From the NCBI GenBank assembly GCA_900299025.1, contig OMIE01000049.1, positions 1 through 60,744 on the forward strand: 60,744 bases of DNA, in the 5' to 3' direction. The position numbers and the translations under genes were made by a program. Shown here in pieces: positions 1-8,593 of this stretch. Source of the DNA: Burkholderiaceae bacterium. GTDB taxonomy: Bacteria; Pseudomonadota; Gammaproteobacteria; Burkholderiales; Burkholderiaceae_E. The notes under the pieces were generated by a model that worked only from the letters and a program-made list of their open reading frames with translations, had not been told where the DNA came from and did no database searches. Positions within the stretch are counted from its first letter, which is position 1. Every line of letters starts with the position of its first letter.

Positions 1-832
1 CATGTTTGCACCCTGGCTTTTCTGGCCTCGGCTTTGGATCAACTGGTGGCAGTCCGTGACAAGAATCAGGCAATCAGGTCTAGTCGAAAGCCTGGCTCGC
101 AGTCGCCTTTTGGCGGGCACGCTTGTGCTGGGCCTGCTCGTACCAGTTCTGGTGCTCTCGTCAGTGAGTGGCAAGCAAATGCAGTATCTGTTGCCCGAAT
201 TCACATGGATAGCCTTACTCATTGCTGGTGCCCTGACTCGCCGAGATTCTGGGATAAAGAAGGCTTTTCGCTGGCATGATTTTCTCCCGGTTTTTTGCGC
301 CAGTGGCTTGATTTTGTTTTTGCCCTTTGCAAGTCAAATGCACTGGCTTGAGCACCATGAGGAACCAGAGTGGCCGCTAATGCTTGCTTGTGCCGCATCC
401 TTGCTCGCTTATGGATTAGCTGTTCAATGGATTCGACTGCGAGGCGGCATATCAGTTGCCATACCAGCAATTGCTGTCGCTAGTGCGCTGAGCAGCGCAA
501 GCATTGGCCTAGGGATGACTGGACTCATGGGGCCTGCTTGGGATATGGGGCCCGCCTCACAAGCGGTATCTTCCTGGCAGCAGGCTGGCCGACCACTTGC
601 CTGGCTTGGTTACTATCACGGCCAGTTTCATTGGAAAGGGCGACTTCAGTCACCGCTGGTCGTTGTGAAGGCTGATCAAGCGCAACGCTGGCTTGAAGAA
701 AATCCAACAGGTATTCTGTTGCTCGCAGCGGATCCAAATCCGCCAGCCGGTCCTTGGGCTGAGATCGCCCGCTACCCCTTCCGCGGGCAGTTCATCGTGG
801 CATTAGCCCATCAAGCCGCGAATCGAAATTGA
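1..832 (+). CDS. ArnT-like membrane glycosyltransferase (GT39/PMT_2 family), 3' part
   Basis: The reading frame is open from the first base, so the N-terminus with the catalytic first loop lies outside the window; 276 residues are visible. It has about five hydrophobic helices (roughly residues 37-54, 64-78, 94-107, 121-142, 150-175) followed by a soluble tail. The motif SGKQMQYLLP at residues 56-65 matches the 'K-Q-x-Y-L-L-P' signature before the later helices of ArnT/PMT_2 family proteins. These are inner-membrane enzymes that move a sugar from a polyprenyl-phosphate carrier to lipid A or another acceptor. The family call is an inference from this motif and the topology. The substrate cannot be told, because the part carrying the catalytic acidic residues is missing. 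No partner genes (arnBCADEF) follow; the next gene is a tRNA. Confidence 0.6.
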   Translation, partial: MFAPWLFWPRLWINWWQSVTRIRQSGLVESLARSRLLAGTLVLGLLVPVLVLSSVSGKQMQYLLPEFTWIALLIAGALTRRDSGIKKAFRWHDFLPVFCASGLILFLPFASQMHWLEHHEEPEWPLMLACAASLLAYGLAVQWIRLRGGISVAIPAIAVASALSSASIGLGMTGLMGPAWDMGPASQAVSSWQQAGRPLAWLGYYHGQFHWKGRLQSPLVVVKADQAQRWLEENPTGILLLAADPNPPAGPWAEIARYPFRGQFIVALAHQAANRN

Positions 833-941
833 AACGCGACACCCTTGGGTCGCTGGGCGATAAAGGTTGCTCAGGTTAGACTGGCTCAGCAGATCCGCCA
901 TAAGAAAGTTCCAAGCGATGCTATACTTACAGGCTTGCTGC

Positions 942-1018
942 GCGCCCGTAGCTCAGTTGGATAGAGTACCTGGCTACGAACCAGGGGGTCGTGGGTTCGA
1001 ATCCTGCCGGGCGCGCCA
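942..1018 (+). tRNA. tRNA-Arg (anticodon ACG)
   Basis: A 77-nt cloverleaf with acceptor GCGCCCG/CGGGCGC, D-arm GCTC..GAGT, anticodon stem CCTGG/CCAGG around the loop CTACGAA, a T-arm with GGTTCGAATCC and an encoded CCA end. The anticodon ACG (to be deaminated to ICG) reads CGU/CGC/CGA arginine codons. A -10-like TATACT lies at 922-927, but I see no clear -35 box. Confidence 0.97.
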
Positions 1019-1087
1019 ATCCATCCACCAAACGTTGGGTCAAGCATCGCAGCTTGGCTACTGTCCGTCTGAAGAGGGCTCGCCGCG

Positions 1088-2269
1088 ATGAGTCCCGGGT
1101 GGATCGTGACCTTTGCATCAATGCTCGCCCTTGGCATTATTTTCGGCGCGTCCTATTCGTTTGGCGCTTTTTTCGCGGTACTTAGCGAGAGCTTTCAAGC
1201 ACAGCGTGCTGATGTCTCCTTGATGTTTGGTTTGGCAGGTTTTCTGTACTTTGTCGCGGGTGCAGCAGGCGGTATCGCTGCCGTACGGCTGGGGCCTCGG
1301 CTTGTTGCTTCTTGCGGCATGGTGTTCATCGGATTGGGTGCCATTGCAGCCAGCCGTGCTGAAACGCTCGAAGAAATCTATTGGACATACGGCTTGGGCA
1401 TAGGCTTGGGCATTGCGCTTGTGTACACCCCTGTGATGGGTGCCGTCCCGCCATGGTTTACCAAGCATCGTTCGCTGGCCAGTGGTGTGGCTAGCGCTGG
1501 CATCGGTCTTGGGACCTTGATCATTCCGCCTTTAGTCAGTCTAGGCATCAGACATCTGGCATGGCGTGAGACGATGTTTTATCTGGGACTGGGCGCTATG
1601 CTGCTCGGACTGATTGCAACCAGTCAAATTCGCATGCCTCACCAAGCCGGAGCACAGCAACAACGCTTAAGTGGGATGAGCCTGCGCGAGGCCCTAAGCA
1701 GCAAGCCATTTTGGCTGCTGTTCGGTATCTGCACGATTGCGGGCCCAAGTCTGTTTTTCCCATTTGCGCACCTCATTCAATTTGCTCGCGACCAAGGCGT
1801 AGGAGAAGTCCAAGCGGTATCAACGATTGGGTTTATAGGGATCGGAAGTATTGCCGGACGATTTCTGATTGGGTTTTTTGCCGACCGCTATGGACGTCTT
1901 GTCACCATGGCCGTTTCAAATGCAATCTTGGCCTGCTGCTTACTTATTTGGTTGCTCGATCCAGGATGGCTTGGGCTCATGCTATTCGCCTTATGCTTCG
2001 GTCTTTCATATGGCTCAGTCGTTGCCCTTTTCCCGCCTATCTGTATGGATTTTTTTGGCGCTCGCGCGGTCACTGGAATCCTTGGTTTGGTTTATAGCGG
2101 TGCCGGCATCGGCAATTTGCTTGGACCAGTGGGTGCTGGGGCGCTTTTTGATAGATTTGGTAACTATAACCTTGCAGTAGTTATTGCAGTTGCTTGCGCC
2201 TCCGTGGCGGTTTTGCTCTGCTTTTTGCTGAGTCGCTGGAAACAGCGAAGTCAGCCTGTCATGTACTGA
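1088..2269 (+). CDS. MFS transporter, monocarboxylate/oxalate-formate antiporter-like
   Basis: A 393-residue polytopic protein with about 12 hydrophobic helices in two halves joined by a basic loop near residues 188-200, as expected for the major facilitator superfamily. The first helix (GIIFGASYSFGAFF) and the WFTKHRSLASG stretch after helix 4 resemble the MCT/OFA branch, which carries small organic acids such as oxalate, formate or monocarboxylates. A purine-rich GAAGAGGG about 10 nt before the ATG can serve as ribosome binding site. It is followed after 25 nt by a short-chain dehydrogenase on the same strand, so the pair probably forms a small uptake-and-oxidation unit. The substrate is unknown; specificity is not predictable from sequence alone. 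Confidence 0.8.
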   Translation: MSPGWIVTFASMLALGIIFGASYSFGAFFAVLSESFQAQRADVSLMFGLAGFLYFVAGAAGGIAAVRLGPRLVASCGMVFIGLGAIAASRAETLEEIYWTYGLGIGLGIALVYTPVMGAVPPWFTKHRSLASGVASAGIGLGTLIIPPLVSLGIRHLAWRETMFYLGLGAMLLGLIATSQIRMPHQAGAQQQRLSGMSLREALSSKPFWLLFGICTIAGPSLFFPFAHLIQFARDQGVGEVQAVSTIGFIGIGSIAGRFLIGFFADRYGRLVTMAVSNAILACCLLIWLLDPGWLGLMLFALCFGLSYGSVVALFPPICMDFFGARAVTGILGLVYSGAGIGNLLGPVGAGALFDRFGNYNLAVVIAVACASVAVLLCFLLSRWKQRSQPVMY

Positions 2270-2294
2270 TTTATAAAAAATGAGGAGGTTGTCC

Positions 2295-3095
2295 ATGGAT
2301 AAGTCGGCAAAAACATCAAGAGGACTCTTTGACCTTGAGGGCCAGGTGGCAGTTATCACTGGCGCTAGTCGCGGCATAGGACGCGCCATAGCAATCAGAC
2401 TCGCTGAGCATGGCGCTCGCGTTGTGGTGTCAAGTAGAAAGATCGAGGCTTGCGAAGAGGTGGTCGACATCATTCGCGCTGCCGGCGGCCAAGCCATGGC
2501 GCTTAGCTGTCATATCGCGAGGAAAGAAGCGTTGCAAGACTTGGTCGATCAAAGCATGAGGGCGTGGGGCCGTATCGACAGCCTCGTATGCAACGCGGCA
2601 GTAAATCCCTACTTCGGGCCATCAATTGACATGCCCGATGAGGCCTACGATCGCGTCATGAATAGCAATGTCCGAAGCAATTTCTGGCTTTGCAACATGG
2701 TGGCGCCCATCATGAAACGCCAAGGCGGCGGCAGCATCATGATCGTTTCGTCCATCGGTGGTTTCCAGGGTTCTGATCGGCTTGGTGTTTATTGCATCTC
2801 CAAGGCTGCGGATATGCAACTAGCCCGAAACCTCGCAGTCGAATGGGGTGAACACAACATCCGAGCGAATTGCATCGCACCTGGGCTTATTAAAACTGAC
2901 TTTGCCAGGGCTTTGTGGGAGAACCCCAGCATCCTTGAAAAAACGGTTGCGCATACACCACTTGGACGAATTGGCGAGCCTGATGAAATCGCGGGTGCCG
3001 CCGTATTCCTTGCCTCAGCGGCTGGCTCTTATACGACCGGTCAAACCTTTACGATTGATGGGGGCCGGACATCCGGCATGTCACGGTCCGACTAA
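2295..3095 (+). CDS. Short-chain dehydrogenase/reductase (SDR), DHRS4-like
   Basis: A 266-residue classical SDR with a Rossmann fold. It has the cofactor motif TGASRGIG (residues 22-29), the structural NAA motif (100-102) and a catalytic tetrad that fits Asn125, Ser153, Tyr166 and Lys170 (YCISK). The C-terminal IDGG signature is present. These are NAD(P)-dependent oxidoreductases acting on alcohols or ketones in the cytoplasm. An upstream in-frame ATG exists at 2280, but the strong Shine-Dalgarno GAGGAGGT (2282-2289) lies just after it and is correctly spaced for the ATG at 2295, so I take 2295. It lies 25 nt after the MFS gene and converges on the M20 peptidase gene with only 4 nt between. 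The substrate is not known. Confidence 0.88.
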   Translation: MDKSAKTSRGLFDLEGQVAVITGASRGIGRAIAIRLAEHGARVVVSSRKIEACEEVVDIIRAAGGQAMALSCHIARKEALQDLVDQSMRAWGRIDSLVCNAAVNPYFGPSIDMPDEAYDRVMNSNVRSNFWLCNMVAPIMKRQGGGSIMIVSSIGGFQGSDRLGVYCISKAADMQLARNLAVEWGEHNIRANCIAPGLIKTDFARALWENPSILEKTVAHTPLGRIGEPDEIAGAAVFLASAAGSYTTGQTFTIDGGRTSGMSRSD

Positions 3096-3099
3096 TCGC

Positions 3100-4521
3100 T
3101 CATGTTGACTTCGGTGTTGGTTTTTCGTTTGCAGGATCGCCCAGGTCCCAGAAAAGACCCGCCATCGCCGCTAGTCCCTCCTCAATAATGGGCATTAGCA
3201 TGTGTTCATTCGGTGCATGTTGATTGCAACCCGCGTACGAGTGTGGAACCCAAACGGTTGGTAAACCGAGTATTTCCGCAAATACATCGTTTGGCAATGA
3301 ACCACCCAAATTGGGTAAAACGCCTGGTCTCACACCCAGGCTTTCGGCGATTGATTTGACCGCGAATAGACACCACGGATCGTGCGGATCGAGTCGGGTT
3401 GCCGCCATTGGGGGCTTAACCGGATCACAGACCTCCACATCCGCAAATCCAGCATCAATGAGGTGCTGGCGTAAGTCCTCGACGATTGTTTCAGGCTTGG
3501 TGCCTACGACAAAGCGTAGTTGGCAATGCGCATTGGCAAATCCAGGAATAGCGTTGACCGGCGCACTTGGGTTGCCAGTTTGAAAGGCCAACACCTCGAA
3601 ACTGTTCCATCCATAAACACGCTCGGCAGGACTTAGTCCTGGCTCACCCCATTCGGGCTCAACCTTTGGGCCATCCTCACCACCGTCGACTTCGATATCG
3701 CAAAGTGACTCGCGAACCGCAGCGCTGAGACTTTGAGGTCTCCATGATGACAGCTTGATCGACCCTCGAGCGTCGCATATCGTGGCGATAGCATGCGCTA
3801 GGCGAATCCCAGGATTCGAGATCAAACCGCCCCAGTTTCCAGAATGATGGGCTCCTTTCCGAGCTTCAATCCGCAGTTCAAAATTGATCACACCTCGACT
3901 TCCACCGTAGATCGTGGGCAGCTCAGGACGAATTCGTGGCCCGTCCGATGCAATAAATAGATCGGCTTTCAAACGGTCTTTATGTTGCTCACAAAATGCA
4001 GCTAATCCGGGCGAACCAGTCTCTTCGCCCGTCTCCAGAATCAATTTGACATTGAATCCAAGCTTGCCACGACTATCCAAGACGCTGCGAAGTGCCTCGA
4101 GATTGATACTGTGCTGGCCCTTGTTATCGGCTGTGCCGCGCCCATACACCCGCTCCGCTTTCTGGCGCAACTCCCAGGGCGATAATCCGTCGTGCCAACG
4201 GTCGTCCTGGCCTCGGATCACATCCGCATGCCCGTAAGAGAGAACGGTCAGGCGTGCATCAGTTTCGAAGCGCTCGGCGATCAGAAACGGTCCTGCACCG
4301 TTGATTGGATTTGGATAGATACCGCAAACAAATCCCATAGCTTGCAAATACGGCCACATCTCGTCGCGTAAATACGCATCCATAGCGGGTGAGGTCGGGT
4401 CATCTTGCGATGAGGTCTTGTAGGCGACGCGCCTTTTGAGAATCGTTAAAAAGCTTCCGTCCTGAGCGAGCAATCGGGCCTTCGCGACTACTTGATCACG
4501 ATCATTCAAACTATTTTTCAT
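3100..4521 (-). CDS. M20 family metallopeptidase (ArgE/DapE/CPG2-like)
   Basis: A 473-residue zinc hydrolase. The two-metal motifs are visible: YGHADV (His98, Asp100), GRGTADNKGQ with the bridging Asp132, ETGEETG with the general-base Glu pair at 166-167, and a C-terminal His in VPHSYAGCNQHAP. A dimerisation insert lies between about residues 200 and 320. Length and motif order fit the dipeptidase/carboxypeptidase branch of M20 rather than the roughly 380-residue ArgE or DapE. The likely role is cytoplasmic hydrolysis of a di- or tripeptide or an N-acylated amino acid; the exact substrate is unknown. The ATG at 4521 has no obvious Shine-Dalgarno sequence. The gene converges on the SDR gene. 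Confidence 0.88.
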   Translation of the reverse strand: MKNSLNDRDQVVAKARLLAQDGSFLTILKRRVAYKTSSQDDPTSPAMDAYLRDEMWPYLQAMGFVCGIYPNPINGAGPFLIAERFETDARLTVLSYGHADVIRGQDDRWHDGLSPWELRQKAERVYGRGTADNKGQHSINLEALRSVLDSRGKLGFNVKLILETGEETGSPGLAAFCEQHKDRLKADLFIASDGPRIRPELPTIYGGSRGVINFELRIEARKGAHHSGNWGGLISNPGIRLAHAIATICDARGSIKLSSWRPQSLSAAVRESLCDIEVDGGEDGPKVEPEWGEPGLSPAERVYGWNSFEVLAFQTGNPSAPVNAIPGFANAHCQLRFVVGTKPETIVEDLRQHLIDAGFADVEVCDPVKPPMAATRLDPHDPWCLFAVKSIAESLGVRPGVLPNLGGSLPNDVFAEILGLPTVWVPHSYAGCNQHAPNEHMLMPIIEEGLAAMAGLFWDLGDPANEKPTPKST

Positions 4522-4602
4522 AGAGGTAATAATAATACAACTATATATTTATTGGATCTTTAGGGCCTTGGCTACAACGTGACCTTCTTAGCCGCTTGAG
4601 CT

Positions 4603-5097
4603 TCAGGTCAACTCGACTTTCAAGTAATGAGCACCTGGAATAGGGTTGAAATAATAGGGTGGAATTTCCTCAAAACCCAAGCTCTCATAAAGCCCTCGGG
4701 CGGCTTCCATTTCATCGAGCGTGTCGAGCAACATACACGAGTAGCCCATTGAGCAGGCTTCGTCGATAAGCTGCACGGCAATTTGTCGGCCAAGTCCCAT
4801 GCTCCGGTATTGTGGGCGGACAAACACTCGTTTCATTTCACAAGCGTTGCTGTAATCAGCGTCTGGAAAAGCCCGCATCGCACCACATCCTGCAGGCTCG
4901 CCACCTACGAGTGCGAGCACTAATGCCCCACCTTGAGCGCTAGCGTATTCACCCGGTAATTGAAGTAATTCGTCCTCGAAGCCTTGAAAACCTAAATCGA
5001 TGCTTAAGGAAGCGGCGTATTCGACAAAAAGCTGACGTAGTTGATCCATGTCAAGCGTCGACATGACGCGCTTAATTTTTATGTCTTGAGTACGCAT
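4603..5097 (-). CDS. GNAT family N-acetyltransferase
   Basis: A 164-residue single-domain acetyltransferase. The acetyl-CoA binding motif A is VFVRPQYRSMGLGRQIA (R/Q-x-x-G-x-G/A form), preceded by the CEMKRVFV strand. The C-terminal ARGLYESLGFEEIPPYYFNP is the conserved 'LY-SLGF' end of the family, and the PPYYFNP-type tail is common in small proteobacterial GNATs of unknown substrate. An internal in-frame ATG at 5064 (MSTLDM) is an alternative start. It reads in the same direction as the M20 peptidase gene, 81 nt upstream of it, and may be co-transcribed. The target is not predictable. Confidence 0.85.
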   Translation of the reverse strand: MRTQDIKIKRVMSTLDMDQLRQLFVEYAASLSIDLGFQGFEDELLQLPGEYASAQGGALVLALVGGEPAGCGAMRAFPDADYSNACEMKRVFVRPQYRSMGLGRQIAVQLIDEACSMGYSCMLLDTLDEMEAARGLYESLGFEEIPPYYFNPIPGAHYLKVELT

Positions 5098-5121
5098 AAA
5101 CGCATTGAAGCAACCATCGGC

Positions 5122-7647
5122 TCAATTGGTCAAGCGAAGGGCGTCTCCCGCTGATCGCCTGAATAGCTGTTGCGTTGAAATGAGCGCCGATAAAAGACTT
5201 ACCCCAAGTTGCAAGACGATCCCGATCACGATGACCGAGGGGCTGCCATAACCTGAAAGTTCAAGTAGTTCCGTGCCTAAATACAAACCAAGTCCATAAG
5301 CGAAGGCTCCCGCCAAAAGTCCGCCTGTCAGTCCGGAAATCAGCAATTCAACCGTAAATATCGCTTTCAGCTGAAAAGGCGTTGCGCCTAACACGCGTAA
5401 AAGTGCTGCGTCGCGCTGCCGTTCTTCATGTTCGAGTTGAAGTGCTGAAGCAATCACGAGCGCACCACTCATCAAAGCCAGCAAGAATAGCCATCGTAGG
5501 CCAGTGGCGAGTTGTTCAACTAAGGATTTAGCCTGCTCAATCGCTGCGCTTAAATCAACCGAGGTAATGTTGGGAAATCTCGAGTTGAGGTTTCGATCGA
5601 AATGAGGATCACCGTGGGTTTTTATGCTCGCAATCCAGCTTTGGGCTTGATCTTCCAGAAGTTGGGGCGAAAGCACAACGAAAAAGTTGACCCGCATACT
5701 CTCCCAGGACAGTGCTCTGATGCTGCTGATCCTGGCCTTGACCAATTCGCCCGCAACCTCAAATTCAAGCTCATCACCAAGTGCAAGGCCGAGGGTTTTA
5801 GCCAAACCTTGCTCAACGGAAGCATCCGCATGGCCTCGACGCGGCCAATGCCCTTCGATTAATCGATTCGATTCGATGGGCCCTTCACCATAGGAAAGAT
5901 TGAACTCGCGATCAAGCAGTCTCCTTGCGCGTAGCTCTTCAAAGGCCTGTGGGTCCATTGGCTGGCCATTGCGGGCCACCAAGCGGCCACGGACCATGGG
6001 ATAAAGGGATTGTGAATCGCTTTGCCTTATTTTTTCTAAAAACGATAGCACTTCAGCGAACTGATCGTTTTGAATATTGATAAGGAAGCGATCAGGCATA
6101 TCTTGCTTGGCAACGCGCTGCCAGCTTGAAATAAGGTCATCTTGGACGAAACTCAACAGCAATAAGGCGATGACGCCTAGCGTGCTCGCGCTTTGCTGCA
6201 GGGCGCGACGAAGCGGGGTTTTACCGAGGCGCCGCATGGCAAGCTTGGTCGCAAAGAAACGCGTTGGCAGCTGTTCGCCAAGCTCGAGCCCCATGCGGTA
6301 AATCGCTGCAAGCACAGTCGCTAACATAAAAAAAACTGCCATAAGGCCAATCCAGAGCAGCATGGCACTGCGGAGGCTATCGGCTAGCCATACAGTCAAC
6401 AACAAACTCGACATAGCGATAACCAACCAAGGAAGATTGGATTGAGTCAAATGCCTCCAGCGGATTGGGCTTGCCGTCCGCGTCGCGGTATTGGGGCTCT
6501 CATCGCGAAAAAGTACATTGGGCGTTACACCTAAAAGTTGCAACCATCCGCCCAGCGAAAAGCTCAATAGCATCAAAACACCCGCAAGCATTGCTTGCGC
6601 TGCAACGCCAAGATCAGCCTGGGGCAATTGCTGTCCAAGCTTGCCTGGAATGATCGAGGCAAGAAAATCGGCTGTGAAGACCCCCAGCGCTGCTCCTAAC
6701 CCACCGGCAAGCATACCAACCGTCAAAAACTGTAACATAAGCATGGCAAGCAAATAGCCTGCTGATGCTCCCATGACCCGCATCAAAGCATATTGTTTCA
6801 GATGGGTTCTGGCATAGTGCTTAGCTGCAAGCGCAATCGCGGCACAAGCAACAATCGCAATAATCGATGCAATTAAACCGAGAAAACTCCTGGCCCTTTG
6901 CATGGTCAATTGGATTTCAGGCCGTCCTGCATCTTGTGCTTCGATTCGTTGGCCCTTTTCAAGCGCAACCTCTGTGCGAGCAATCCATTGTTTGAGCTGG
7001 TTGGAATCGGTGTGGGCAAGTCCAAGTCGCCACGTGATGCGACTGCCTTCTTGAATGAGGCCGCTGCCCTCGAGGTCATCTCGGTGCATCAAAAGTCGAG
7101 GCGCAAAATTGATAAAGGCGGCAACACGATCAGGCTCTTCTTTGATGACGCCGCCAACTTGCAATTCAGCATCGCCAAGCTTAAGCCGATCGCCCACCTT
7201 CGCCTGCAATCGATCAAACAGACTTTGTTCGAGCCATACAGTGCCACGACTGAGCTGTGACGGTGTTTGCTGCGCTTGATGGCTGGCCAAATTATCGAGC
7301 CGTAGCTTCCCTCGTAAAGGATAGCTACTACTGGCAGCCTTAATCGAGGCAAGCACAGCTTGATCGCCAACGCTGACCATGCCTGGGAACACCGCTGTTT
7401 GCATAACGGCAAAACCAAGGTCTTGCGCATCTTGCACCGTGTTTTGTTGTATCGGACGGTCACTCACCAGCAATGCATCCGCAGCAAGCAGGCTTGCGGC
7501 CCTCGCCTTTAGGCTCCGCTCAAAGCGGTCGGCAAGGCTCAATACGGTCGACATCGCAAGTACCGAAAGCACGAGTGCTAATCCGAGCAGAGTCAGATGC
7601 CTCGCTCGAAAATCACGAGCAAGTAGTCGGAAAAAAAAGGCGCGCAT
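5122..7647 (-). CDS. ABC transporter permease, FtsX-type (YbbP-like)
   Basis: An 841-residue inner-membrane protein with the layout of YbbP. It has one N-terminal helix (LTLLGLALVLSVLAMSTVLS), a large periplasmic part, an FtsX domain with three helices at about 255-365, a central pair of helices, a second periplasmic domain and a C-terminal FtsX domain with three helices at about 720-835. In relatives this permease pairs with a LolD-like ATPase (YbbA) and is linked to lipoprotein or lipid export or to lysophospholipid/ester handling. No such ATPase gene lies next to it here. A GTG at 7674 would add nine residues; I prefer the ATG at 7647 because the family N-terminus starts near MRAFFFRLLARDFRA. 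Substrate unknown. Confidence 0.82.
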   Translation of the reverse strand: MRAFFFRLLARDFRARHLTLLGLALVLSVLAMSTVLSLADRFERSLKARAASLLAADALLVSDRPIQQNTVQDAQDLGFAVMQTAVFPGMVSVGDQAVLASIKAASSSYPLRGKLRLDNLASHQAQQTPSQLSRGTVWLEQSLFDRLQAKVGDRLKLGDAELQVGGVIKEEPDRVAAFINFAPRLLMHRDDLEGSGLIQEGSRITWRLGLAHTDSNQLKQWIARTEVALEKGQRIEAQDAGRPEIQLTMQRARSFLGLIASIIAIVACAAIALAAKHYARTHLKQYALMRVMGASAGYLLAMLMLQFLTVGMLAGGLGAALGVFTADFLASIIPGKLGQQLPQADLGVAAQAMLAGVLMLLSFSLGGWLQLLGVTPNVLFRDESPNTATRTASPIRWRHLTQSNLPWLVIAMSSLLLTVWLADSLRSAMLLWIGLMAVFFMLATVLAAIYRMGLELGEQLPTRFFATKLAMRRLGKTPLRRALQQSASTLGVIALLLLSFVQDDLISSWQRVAKQDMPDRFLINIQNDQFAEVLSFLEKIRQSDSQSLYPMVRGRLVARNGQPMDPQAFEELRARRLLDREFNLSYGEGPIESNRLIEGHWPRRGHADASVEQGLAKTLGLALGDELEFEVAGELVKARISSIRALSWESMRVNFFVVLSPQLLEDQAQSWIASIKTHGDPHFDRNLNSRFPNITSVDLSAAIEQAKSLVEQLATGLRWLFLLALMSGALVIASALQLEHEERQRDAALLRVLGATPFQLKAIFTVELLISGLTGGLLAGAFAYGLGLYLGTELLELSGYGSPSVIVIGIVLQLGVSLLSALISTQQLFRRSAGDALRLTN

Positions 7648-7689
7648 CGATAAGTTGATTAGGCTATGCGCCACGCAGTCTCTATGCGG

Positions 7690-8409
7690 CTAGGTCTTAA
7701 TACGGAAGGGCGTGAAATCCGTATCACGATCGTAGAAATCCTCTTGTTCGGCGCGCTTGAGAAACCCAACAATCTTGTAAGTAAGCGGCGTAAAAAGGAC
7801 TTCCACCGCAGTCTTTGCGATCCATTGCGAGAGCATCAAACTTGGAATCAACTCGTTAGGTATCAGGCCACTGTTCCAAAAAGCGAGCGGATAGAACAAG
7901 AGCGAGTCTACCCCTTCTCCAAACACTGTCGAGCCGATGGTTCGCATCCAAAGGTGCTTGCCCTCGGTCAGCAACTTTAATTTGGCAAGCAAGAAGGAGT
8001 TGACAAATTCGCCCACGCAATAAGCGACAAGCGATGCGGCAACAATGCGCCAGGTACTTCCAAAAGCGATTTCGTAGGCTGCCTGGTTGTTCCAACCTGC
8101 TGCTGGCGGCAAGGACACCACCACGAAGGCCATGAGGGACGCAAAAAGCATGGCAGCAAAACCAGTCCAAATGACCCTTCTGGCTCGCGCGTAGCCGTAG
8201 ACCTCGGTGAGAATGTCGCCAAAGACATAGGAGATGGGGAAAAAAAGCACACCGGCCCCAAATGTGACCTGACCGAGTAGCGGCAAATCAAGCGAAGCAG
8301 CCTTGGCCGGACCGATAAGATTCGAGCAAAGATACACCGTCACAAAGGCAACCATGACGAGGTCAAGGTAACGGTAGGATCGTTGTTGGCTTGGTTGCAG
8401 CGATTTCAT
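7690..8409 (-). CDS. yhhQ: Queuosine precursor transporter YhhQ
   Basis: A 239-residue protein with about six membrane helices and the family signature FPISYVFGDILTEVYGY (former DUF165). YhhQ imports preQ0/preQ1, precursors of the modified tRNA base queuosine, across the inner membrane. Length and motif agree with the family. The ATG at 8409 is followed by a polar cytoplasmic start, and the protein ends in an acidic tail. It is divergent from the liv operon and lies upstream of the FtsX-type permease gene on the same strand. I looked for a preQ1 riboswitch in the 184-nt leader region and saw none. Confidence 0.92.
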   Translation of the reverse strand: MKSLQPSQQRSYRYLDLVMVAFVTVYLCSNLIGPAKAASLDLPLLGQVTFGAGVLFFPISYVFGDILTEVYGYARARRVIWTGFAAMLFASLMAFVVVSLPPAAGWNNQAAYEIAFGSTWRIVAASLVAYCVGEFVNSFLLAKLKLLTEGKHLWMRTIGSTVFGEGVDSLLFYPLAFWNSGLIPNELIPSLMLSQWIAKTAVEVLFTPLTYKIVGFLKRAEQEDFYDRDTDFTPFRIKT

Positions 8410-8476
8410 GAATTGCGAATCCTACTGTTAATGATTACCTTGTATCGGCTAAAACCCCACGTCCAGGCTATGGGCA

Positions 8477-8505
8477 TTGGGCAGTATTCAAGTCCGCGTT
8501 ACACT
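8477..8505 (+). promoter_or_regulatory. Putative sigma-70 promoter of the liv operon
   Basis: TTGGGC at 8477-8482 and TACACT at 8500-8505 are separated by 17 nt. Transcription would start near 8512, about 80 nt before livG. The 184-nt gap between yhhQ and livG holds no other obvious feature. This is found by eye only. Confidence 0.4.
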
Positions 8506-8593
8506 GCGCCACGCAAAAAAGGAAAAGGCGGCGTCTGATGCTAGGTCAGGTAGACAGTCGACTTCAGCCCGTGTTTGAGGGGAGACCAGTTTA

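Noticed and set aside
8410-8593. Possible preQ1 riboswitch in the yhhQ leader
   Set aside because: Neither the preQ1-I short pseudoknot pattern nor a clear stem with an A-rich tail is present on the minus strand.
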